The notes beneath the pieces are model-generated. The model ran no database searches. It worked only from the letters and a program-made list of their open reading frames with translations, and was not told the origin of the DNA. Of a DNA stretch of 11,741 nucleotides, positions 1 to 5,681 are shown one piece after another. Within the stretch, counting starts at the first letter, position 1, and the number at the start of each line of letters is the position of its first letter. Made by a program: the position numbers and the translations under genes. The stretch is from JACPHB01 sp964495505 (GTDB lineage Bacteria; Patescibacteriota; Minisyncoccia; UBA10092): NCBI GenBank assembly GCA_964495505.1, contig CAZBVM010000016.1, positions 1 through 11,741 of the forward strand, read 5' to 3'.

Positions 1-2
1 CC

Positions 3-77
3 GGTGAAGACCTTGACATAAAAGGTTTTATGCTTTGGAATGTCAGCAGCCGTTTTACAATCAGCGTTTTTGAATAA
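3..77 (+). CDS. C-terminal end of an unidentified protein (partial)
   Basis: One frame is open from the window edge and stops with TAA. It encodes a 24-residue tail ending in FTISVFE. The tail is followed 11 bases later by an intrinsic terminator, as expected for a real gene end. I do not recognise the family. It does not resemble the end of ribosomal protein S16, the gene often found upstream of trmD. Only the 3' end is visible, so no function is given. Confidence 0.45.
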   Translation, partial: GEDLDIKGFMLWNVSSRFTISVFE

Positions 78-88
78 AAAATAAAGTG

Positions 89-115
89 CCCCCGAATCGG
101 GGGTTTTGATTTTTT
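89..115 (+). terminator. Intrinsic terminator of the upstream partial gene
   Basis: CCCCC and GGGGG arms (extendable by G-C) surround a short AAT loop and are followed by TTTTGATTTTTT. The hairpin sits just after the stop codon of the partial gene. Its T-tract overlaps the -35 element proposed for trmD. Confidence 0.8.
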
Positions 116-134
116 ATGAAAAAAAATCTAGAAT
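106..134 (+). promoter_or_regulatory. Candidate sigma-70 promoter for trmD
   Basis: TTGATT (106-111) and TAGAAT (129-134) are separated by 17 bases. The -10 box ends only 6 bases before the trmD ATG, so a transcript from here would be leaderless or nearly so. No Shine-Dalgarno sequence precedes the ATG, which fits. Matches are 4/6 and 5/6, so this is plausible but not strong. Confidence 0.4.
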
Positions 135-140
135 TGCCAT

Positions 141-839
141 ATGACAAGATTTGATATTATCACCATCTTCCCTAATATATTTGATTTTTATTTGAGCGAG
201 AGCATAATTCGGCGTGCCCAAAAAAATGGAAAGATAAAAATAAATATTATTGATTTAAGAAAATTTTCAACCGATAAACACAAAAAAGTTGATGATAAAC
301 CCTATGGCGGGGGACCGGGGATGGTTTTTAAAATAGGACCACTAACTAAAGCTATCAATTCGATTTTAAAGCGAAAGAATAAACATACCTTAATTCCTGC
401 GGCCGCAGGAATTAAGGTAATATTATTCTCGGCAAGCGGGAAGCAGTTTAATTCCCAAATGGCTGCTGAATTGGCAAAAAAATATGATAGGATAATAATG
501 ATTGCCGGCCACTATGAAGGCATTGACGAACGCATCAAAAAAGTCATTGGAAATTGGAAATTAAAAATTGAAAATTTATCAATTGGTCCCTACGTTTTAA
601 CCGGCGGAGAACTGCCGGCCATGATCGTTATTGATGCGGTTTCGCGCCATATTCCCGGCGTTTTGGGCCAAGAGGAATCGCTTGAAGAAAAACGTCTCGG
701 GGTTGGCGTTCCGGTTTACACCCGCCCGGAAGTTTTTAAGTGGAAAGGAGAAAAATATTTAGTTCCAAGTGTTTTATTGTCAGGCAATCATTCTAAGATT
801 GAACAATGGCGAAATAAGCATAAAAAAACCAATTTGTAA
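141..839 (+). CDS. trmD: tRNA (guanine-N1-)-methyltransferase TrmD
   Basis: TrmD uses S-adenosylmethionine to methylate N1 of G37 in tRNAs, preventing +1 frameshifting. It works as a dimer with a deep trefoil-knot SAM site. Family motifs are clear: YGGGPGM (residues 55-61), HYEGIDERI (124-132), SIGPYVLTGGELPA (147-160) and YTRPEVF (193-199), with SGNHSKIEQWR near the end. The length (232 aa) is close to normal. Oddities: SIGDY, usual in the family, reads SIGPY here. The linker that normally holds the catalytic Asp in an EDSF context reads EESLEEKR (178-185). A 34-bp perfect palindrome encodes residues about 83-93, where TrmD normally has a short turn. A heptanucleotide repeat encodes part of 136-146. 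There is no ribosome binding site. The usual rpsP and rplS neighbours are absent. Confidence 0.95.
   Translation: MTRFDIITIFPNIFDFYLSESIIRRAQKNGKIKINIIDLRKFSTDKHKKVDDKPYGGGPGMVFKIGPLTKAINSILKRKNKHTLIPAAAGIKVILFSASGKQFNSQMAAELAKKYDRIIMIAGHYEGIDERIKKVIGNWKLKIENLSIGPYVLTGGELPAMIVIDAVSRHIPGVLGQEESLEEKRLGVGVPVYTRPEVFKWKGEKYLVPSVLLSGNHSKIEQWRNKHKKTNL
386..419. repeat. 34-bp perfect palindrome inside trmD
   Basis: TACCTTAATTCCTGCGG is followed directly by its exact reverse complement, giving 17-bp arms and no spacer. It contains a NotI-type GCGGCCGC centre. It is in frame and encodes roughly TLIPAAAGIKV. Compared with E. coli TrmD, the stretch between the conserved AI and KVI is about 8 residues longer. 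It therefore looks like an in-frame insertion rather than conserved coding sequence. Confidence 0.8.
546..580. repeat. Degenerate 7-bp tandem repeat in trmD
   Basis: Two exact ATTGGAA units are followed by ATTAAAA, ATTGAAA and ATTTATC, all in heptamer register. They encode residues around GNWKLKIENLS. This lies between the conserved GIDER and SIGxY motifs, a gap about 5 residues longer than in E. coli TrmD. Confidence 0.5.
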
Positions 840-856
840 AAAATTGGTTTTTTTTG
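822..856 (+). terminator. Intrinsic terminator overlapping the trmD stop codon
   Basis: AAAAAAACCAATTT (822-835) pairs with AAATTGGTTTTTTT (841-854) across a GTAAA loop, and the right arm runs into eight T residues. The stop codon lies in the loop. The reverse strand also has a T-run, so the element could act in both directions. Confidence 0.75.
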
Positions 857-907
857 TATGCTTTAAAAACTAAAGTTTGGTACTTTAAAAATCGAAAGAG
901 AAAAAAA

Positions 908-1363
908 ATGTACGAAACCGAAAAGTGGCTAGTTTACGAGCATGATGATTTTTATGAAGATGTGGAAATTCTGGTTGAGAAGTTAATGGAATACCAGAAG
1001 CAGCCAAAGCAGTTTTCTCTTTTTTCTCGCGGCCAATTTGACGGCGTTTATGGCATTCCGGCCGGCGGCTTGGTTCTGGCGGTTTATCTGCATTATCGTC
1101 TTAAACTGCCGCTTATGCTGGCGCCGACAGAACATACTTTAGTGGTTGATGATATTATTGATACTGGATTTACAATGTCTCACTATATAAGTAAAGGCAA
1201 CTTTACTCTCGCGCTTTTTTGCAAAGAAAACGGGCGGTGGAAGCCAAATATCTGGTTAAGAGAAAAACAAGATAAATGGGTTCGTTTTCCTTGGGAGGGG
1301 GAAGAGGAATATGCCGGACTTTCAGCCGATTACAAAAGTCCCTGGGAAAAAGCAGAGGGATAG
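908..1363 (+). CDS. Gpt-like purine phosphoribosyltransferase
   Basis: Type I phosphoribosyltransferases move ribose-5-phosphate from PRPP to a purine base. The PRPP loop is VVDDIIDTGFTM (residues 79-90), and YGIPAGGLVLA (48-58) matches the loop that binds pyrophosphate. WVRFPWE (124-130) resembles the WIEQPWD segment of E. coli Gpt, which favours a xanthine/guanine/hypoxanthine enzyme over a pyrimidine one. From this start the protein is 151 aa, close to Gpt. I chose the ATG at 908 because GAAAGAG lies just before it. The frame is open back to 854, but an ATG there would sit on the trmD terminator. The next gene is a guaB homologue, consistent with salvage of purines to XMP/GMP. Exact base specificity cannot be read from the sequence. 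Confidence 0.8.
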   Translation: MYETEKWLVYEHDDFYEDVEILVEKLMEYQKQPKQFSLFSRGQFDGVYGIPAGGLVLAVYLHYRLKLPLMLAPTEHTLVVDDIIDTGFTMSHYISKGNFTLALFCKENGRWKPNIWLREKQDKWVRFPWEGEEEYAGLSADYKSPWEKAEG

Positions 1364-1395
1364 AAATGTTAAGTCAGTAGTAAATTAATTTATTT

Positions 1396-1433
1396 AAACC
1401 ATTTCCGCAAAATTTTGCGGAAATGGTTTTTTT
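1396..1433 (+). terminator. Intrinsic terminator, perfect palindrome
   Basis: AAACCATTTCCGCAAAA is followed directly by its exact reverse complement and seven T residues. The stem forms a strong hairpin after the phosphoribosyltransferase stop. The A-run on the left arm makes it potentially bidirectional. Confidence 0.85.
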
Positions 1434-1451
1434 GTAATAACATTATTTAGT

Positions 1452-2921
1452 ATGGATTTTAGAGACAAACTAATTGAAGAAGGAATAACTTTTTCCGATA
1501 TTTCTCTGCGTCCCCAAAAATCAAATTTGAAAAGCCGTCTTGCACCGGATACTTTTTCCTATCTTACAAAAAAAATCAAATTAGCCATTCCGATTATTAG
1601 CGCCAATATGGATACCGTTACTGAAAGCAAGATGGCGATTGCCATGGCGCGGCACGGCGGAATTGGCATTATTCACCGAAATATGAGCATTGAAGAACAG
1701 GTTGAGGAAGTTTTAAAAGTTAAATCAGCCGAGGAGGCCCTAATACGCAATCCTTATACTTTGTTTCCAGAAAACTTTGTTTGGCAAGCCCGAGAACTTT
1801 TAGCGGAGCGTCAAATTGACAGCGTTTTGATAATTGATAGGGGAAAAAAATTATTAGGTCTTGTCACTAAATATGAGCTTGCAAAAGCTGAAAGCGCGGA
1901 ACCCATTAAGAAATATATGCTTCCGAGGAAAGAATTAATTGTCGCAGAAAGCAATGGAAAATCTCTTACTGAAGCATACGCTCGCGCATTGGCTCTAAAA
2001 ATTTTTGATAAACAGCGTCTTTTGGGGAAGCTTCCTTTTGTTGATAAAAAAGGCAGATTGATGGCGCTTTTAATTAAAAAAGATCTTTTTAGAGCGGCAT
2101 CATACCCATTGGCTACCAAAGATGATTTTGGCAGATTACGTGTTGGCGCCGCGATCGGAGTGGGCGGGGACGCGGTTGAAAGGGCGAGGGCTCTTGTTGG
2201 GGTCGGAACCGACGTTTTAGTATTGGATGTTGCTCATGGCCATGCGGCAAAGCCCATGGAAACGGCGCGGCTAATTAAAAAACTCTTGCCAAAATGCGAA
2301 TTAATTGTCGGCAATGTTGCTACTAAAGAGGCGGTTCGCGACTGGGCGCGGCTTAATGTTTCGGCGATTAAAGTTGGCATCGGGCCGGGCGCCACTTGTT
2401 CCACGCGAATCGTGGCCGGTGCCGGCATACCGCAAGTTTCGGCAATTTTAGAGTGCGCTCGCGAAGCGGAAAAACATAAAATTCCTATTATTGCCGATGG
2501 CGGAATCCGATTTCCTCGCGATGTTTCAATTGCCATTGCTTGCGGCGCTTCAAGCGTCATGATTGGCACTTTACTTGCCGGTACCGATGAAGCTCCCGGT
2601 GAAATAATGCATGACAACGGCCGGCTGGTAAAAATTGTCCGCGGAATGTCTTCTTTGGATGTCAATCTTGAAATTAAAGGAGATAAATTTTTGAATTCCG
2701 ATTTAAGGGAAATAATTCAGCCGGAAGGAGAAACCGGTCGGGTACCTTATCGCGGGCCGCTTGTCCGTGTTTTAGGATCTTTAGTCAGCGGTCTTCGTTC
2801 TGGAATGACGTATGTTGGAGCGGCGACCATTAAAGATTTGCAAAAACCTTTCCATCGAAAGTTCACTCGCATGAGTCAAGCGGCTTGGGAGGAAAGCAAG
2901 CCGCATGACATTGACATATAA
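1452..2921 (+). CDS. guaB: IMP dehydrogenase (GuaB-like) with CBS pair
   Basis: IMPDH oxidises IMP to XMP with NAD+, the first committed step to GMP. The TIM barrel is split by a CBS pair (about residues 93-216). Visible motifs are SANMDTVTE (50-58), the catalytic loop GIGPGATCST with Cys316, ADGGIRFPRD (348-357), the phosphate-binding GTLLAGTDEAPGE and the flap sequence EGETGRVPYRG (425-435). The length (489 aa) is typical. Oddity: the flap usually carries an Arg-Tyr dyad in a DRYF context, acting as base in E-XMP hydrolysis. Here the equivalent place reads DKFL (411-414), and YRGMGSL reads VRGMSSL. GMP reductase is the main alternative, but it lacks a CBS pair and this kind of flap. No Shine-Dalgarno site precedes the start. 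Confidence 0.88.
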   Translation: MDFRDKLIEEGITFSDISLRPQKSNLKSRLAPDTFSYLTKKIKLAIPIISANMDTVTESKMAIAMARHGGIGIIHRNMSIEEQVEEVLKVKSAEEALIRNPYTLFPENFVWQARELLAERQIDSVLIIDRGKKLLGLVTKYELAKAESAEPIKKYMLPRKELIVAESNGKSLTEAYARALALKIFDKQRLLGKLPFVDKKGRLMALLIKKDLFRAASYPLATKDDFGRLRVGAAIGVGGDAVERARALVGVGTDVLVLDVAHGHAAKPMETARLIKKLLPKCELIVGNVATKEAVRDWARLNVSAIKVGIGPGATCSTRIVAGAGIPQVSAILECAREAEKHKIPIIADGGIRFPRDVSIAIACGASSVMIGTLLAGTDEAPGEIMHDNGRLVKIVRGMSSLDVNLEIKGDKFLNSDLREIIQPEGETGRVPYRGPLVRVLGSLVSGLRSGMTYVGAATIKDLQKPFHRKFTRMSQAAWEESKPHDIDI

Positions 2922-2939
2922 AATTTTTACCTATACACT
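2911..2939 (+). promoter_or_regulatory. Candidate sigma-70 promoter for the phosphoesterase/HNH unit
   Basis: A perfect TTGACA (2911-2916) overlaps the end of guaB. At 17-base spacing the -10 is TACACT (4/6); TATACA lies at 15. This would give a leader of about 45 bases with a strong Shine-Dalgarno site at its end. Confidence 0.45.
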
Positions 2940-2989
2940 GAAATAAATTATTTGCTCGTTTAAAATTTAATAATCCGAAGGAGTGAAGC

Positions 2990-5059
2990 GTGAGCAAAAA
3001 GCAGAAGGGATTAACAACCATTGGTCTTATGGCTGGCGCAGAAGTTGGCGCCGATTTCTTTAATCCGTGGAGAGCTACTAAAGCGCGTTCAGACTTTATT
3101 AAAGAGAGCGTTGATTTTATTGTTTTTATCGGTTGTCTTTTGAATATTGATGCGCTGAATTTACGATTCATCGATGAGCAGAAAAAAAAGAAACCAAAAA
3201 AGGCAGTATCGCGCGCAACGGCTGAAGAGCGGGAAACATTTTGCCGGCGTTACATAAAACAAATTTTGGAAGATGTTTTTCCTCCTTTGTCAGTAAATGG
3301 GAATCTCATTAAATATTGGGTGTTCCCATGCCCGCTTTTTGAGTTTAAAAAAGATAAGTTCAAATTTGCCGCTTATATTTATGAAAATCTTTCTCGTGAA
3401 TCTCAAAAAATTTCCGGAAAAGATCCATATATCAGAATTGGCAGCGAAGGAGAACTCTTAGAAATTGAAGATGATGTTGCCATAAAGACAATTGGTATCA
3501 TCACTCCCGTCACGTCTTTTTTCAGAGCCAAGGTGCTCTCCACGCCGGCGGAACGTGAAATCACTTATCAGCAACTCTCTTCCTTGCATGGCCCCGTTCC
3601 CGATCTCTACATCGCCGGCTCTTTTGCCGCAACTTTAAACGAAGTAAATCCGCGCACAGTTCCTTTACCGCGTCCTTATGTTTCCATTCCTTCACTGTCA
3701 ATAAAATTTACCGAAACAGTTCTGCAAAACACTTTAGGATACGCCGTTTTAAAATTATATCCCGAGAAGAAAAATCGGGCTCAATACGAAGTCAGCTTTT
3801 TTCCTTTAGACGACGCTATAGAGTTAGAGTGCTCTTATACCAAGAAACAAGCTCAAAATCTTAAAGAAAACGAACGCAAGGTTACATCTGCTATAGTTGA
3901 CAAAATGCGGCTTGGCACGAAAGTGACCATAGGAAAAATTGAAAATGTCACCGGTCTTAATCGCGATCAGATATTAAAAGCCGTTAAGGGAATGAAAAAA
4001 ATCGGTTCTAAAATAGATATGGATCTCGGCGAAATTAAAAATCCTTACCGCATTATTCCCAAAACCAGAAAAGATCTTACCGAATATCGCGAAGGTAAAG
4101 AGTCAAAGCGAACAATCGCTGCCGGCGCTTGTTTTCATATCCCGGCCTCAAGCGTCGATTATGATTTTATAGAAAATGATTTTCCTCAGATTCTTATAGA
4201 AAATCAAGTAGAAACGCTTTTTATTGTTGGTGACATTAATGAAGGAAATAAATATGATCAGGATAGAAAAGGGGAATTATTAGATCGTTTTTATGTGCCT
4301 CAAGATCAAAAGAGCTTGGCTGGGTATATCGTTGCGGCTAAGATAGTGCTTCCTGTTTTTAAGAAACGATATGAAGAGTCGCACGACACAGCGTCTTCAA
4401 TTATTCGCCTGGTAACAATACCGGGGAATCATGATGAAGTTAAAAATGAGCCACCGCTAAAATCTTATTACAATGTGCTTATTGCGGCTGCGACCGAATT
4501 AATTTTCAAACATCTAACTGCTAATAGCGAGAGCCAACCGGTTGATTATCCCGCGTTAAAGAAATTTATTCGAGACAAAATAATTCTTCTTAAAAACCCA
4601 TCCATGTATGGAAGTGTCGGCATGCTTCACGAATACAGCCAGTCGGCGGAACAGTCCACCGGAAAAGTACAAAAAGCGCTTAAGCAATTTATGGTGTTAA
4701 GTTTTGATGTGCGAAATATACACACACTGCTTTTGGCTAATCATCATGAAGAAAACTTCTCGCTTTTGCGCATTGGGGATAAAACTATAAAAGCGTACCA
4801 CTTGGGAACTCTGAAACGTTTTTACTCTTTTGAAAGTCAACGCTCTAAAATAAGCGAATTTGGCATTGCTATTGACAGCGAAGTATTTAAAAACGGTGTT
4901 TTAGCCCGCGTTGATACAAAGTTTATACCATCACGCATTGATTTTGAAATGCGCCAAGGCGCAGAATTCAGCGAAAATAATCGAATCAGGGGCATTAAGT
5001 ATTACGAAGAAGCTAAAGAATATTTGGACCTAGAAAATTACCAGCACCAGGGCTCTTAA
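2990..5059 (+). CDS. Tandem metallophosphoesterase-like protein with central winged helix
   Basis: I do not recognise this 689-residue protein as a named family. The start is GTG behind a strong AAGGAG site. The C-terminal half (about 373-650) has calcineurin-like phosphoesterase motifs: GDINEG (414-419), IPGNHDE (477-483) and a possible GHxH equivalent around ANHHEE (583-588). The first motif, normally DxH, reads CFH (381-383). The N-terminal half (about 9-270) shows the same fold pattern, VDFIVFIGCLLN (41-52) and PDLYIAGSF (204-212). There the metal ligands are replaced, for example GD by GC, so it looks like a pseudo-phosphoesterase. Between them, KVTSAIVDKM to MKKIGSK (about 297-341) reads as a winged helix. 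DP1-type polymerase subunits and Mre11-like nucleases share the fold, but this architecture differs. Acting on nucleic acid is an inference from the winged helix and the HNH neighbour. Confidence 0.6.
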   Translation: MSKKQKGLTTIGLMAGAEVGADFFNPWRATKARSDFIKESVDFIVFIGCLLNIDALNLRFIDEQKKKKPKKAVSRATAEERETFCRRYIKQILEDVFPPLSVNGNLIKYWVFPCPLFEFKKDKFKFAAYIYENLSRESQKISGKDPYIRIGSEGELLEIEDDVAIKTIGIITPVTSFFRAKVLSTPAEREITYQQLSSLHGPVPDLYIAGSFAATLNEVNPRTVPLPRPYVSIPSLSIKFTETVLQNTLGYAVLKLYPEKKNRAQYEVSFFPLDDAIELECSYTKKQAQNLKENERKVTSAIVDKMRLGTKVTIGKIENVTGLNRDQILKAVKGMKKIGSKIDMDLGEIKNPYRIIPKTRKDLTEYREGKESKRTIAAGACFHIPASSVDYDFIENDFPQILIENQVETLFIVGDINEGNKYDQDRKGELLDRFYVPQDQKSLAGYIVAAKIVLPVFKKRYEESHDTASSIIRLVTIPGNHDEVKNEPPLKSYYNVLIAAATELIFKHLTANSESQPVDYPALKKFIRDKIILLKNPSMYGSVGMLHEYSQSAEQSTGKVQKALKQFMVLSFDVRNIHTLLLANHHEENFSLLRIGDKTIKAYHLGTLKRFYSFESQRSKISEFGIAIDSEVFKNGVLARVDTKFIPSRIDFEMRQGAEFSENNRIRGIKYYEEAKEYLDLENYQHQGS

Positions 5060-5063
5060 GAGC

Positions 5064-5513
5064 TTGAGCCATTCCAATCGCCATCATGTTTATCCTAAAA
5101 GCCGGATTCCCATGCCGTATCGGGCGGGAAAGCGGAAATTAGTGGGCAGTTGGCTAATTTTGCCCAATGTTCCCATTGTAACGCACAATGCGCTTCACGC
5201 TATTTTTGGCAATAGGATCCCAGAAGAGCAGTTGGAATTTTTAAAAGAAATTTGTGTTGATGGCATTCTTAATATTAAAATTTACGCGGCTTATAAAACG
5301 TTGTTTGATATTTTGTTTGGCGGTAACATTTCCTTTGCCAGTATGGCGGAAACTTTAAAAAAGTGGGACTTATCATGTAGCGATAAACAAAAACATGCCG
5401 ATAAACTTGTATTACTTTTAAAAGTTTTAAATAGTGATATTAAGGGCGGCGTTCCCGTTAAGAAATTCAAAATAAACAATCCTCCTTCGCATAAAGCTAT
5501 GGAGGGCAAGTAA
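5064..5513 (+). CDS. Small HNH-like protein
   Basis: The protein has 149 residues. It opens with SNRHHVYPKSR (H7, H8) followed by LPNVPIVTHNALHAIFGN (N35, H41, H45) and PEEQLEFL. This His-rich layout resembles small HNH/beta-beta-alpha metal proteins of CPR genomes with HHIxPxSR...N...H..xH..xFGN. Nuclease activity is not proven. The start is taken as TTG four bases after the upstream stop, because the HH motif lies before the first in-frame ATG (5112). No good Shine-Dalgarno site is seen, so translation is probably coupled to the upstream gene. The remaining 90 residues are helical-looking and unassigned. Confidence 0.6.
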   Translation: MSHSNRHHVYPKSRIPMPYRAGKRKLVGSWLILPNVPIVTHNALHAIFGNRIPEEQLEFLKEICVDGILNIKIYAAYKTLFDILFGGNISFASMAETLKKWDLSCSDKQKHADKLVLLLKVLNSDIKGGVPVKKFKINNPPSHKAMEGK

Positions 5514-5514
5514 T

Positions 5515-5540
5515 AAGGGCAATAAAGCCCTTTTATTTTT
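5515..5540 (+). terminator. Intrinsic terminator after the HNH-like gene
   Basis: AAGGGC and GCCCTT pair across an AATAAA loop, followed by TTATTTTT. It closes the phosphoesterase/HNH unit two bases after the stop codon. Confidence 0.8.
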
Positions 5541-5560
5541 GTAAAATTTATAAAATTATG

Positions 5561-5658
5561 TAAGAAATGGGATAGTAAAATAAAATTCTAGGCGGGGGCG
5601 AGCCGTTCGCCGAAGGCGAATGGGGCTAAGGAATTTTATTTTACTATCCCATTTCTTA
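5561..5658. repeat. 98-bp inverted repeat (MITE-like or cruciform element)
   Basis: A 28-bp arm (5561-5588, beginning TAAGAAATGGGATAG) is perfectly inverted at 5631-5658. The 42-base centre contains a second hairpin, TTCGCC-GAA-GGCGAA, flanked by AGCC/GGCT. The outermost bases of both arms are TA, compatible with a TA target duplication. No ORF is inside. It separates the HNH-like gene's terminator from pcm, and its right arm reaches to 24 bases before the pcm start. Confidence 0.8.
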
Positions 5659-5681
5659 TTAATCGGTTATCATATTTCTAT

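Noticed and set aside
854..907. Longer N-terminus of the phosphoribosyltransferase beginning at 854
   Set aside because: The ATG follows the trmD terminator T-tract directly and has no ribosome binding site; GAAAGAG precedes the ATG at 908 and the family starts near there.
1396..1433. 34-bp perfect palindrome as another dispersed element
   Set aside because: It lies between genes and is followed by a T-run, so a terminator explains it fully.
2234..2665. 143-residue minus-strand frame opposite guaB
   Set aside because: Antisense shadow of a conserved enzyme; no start signals or recognisable motifs.
5030..5075. Programmed frameshift joining the phosphoesterase-like and HNH-like proteins
   Set aside because: No slippery run or stimulatory structure before the stop is visible, and the downstream frame is blocked by TAG shortly upstream; coupled reinitiation is simpler.
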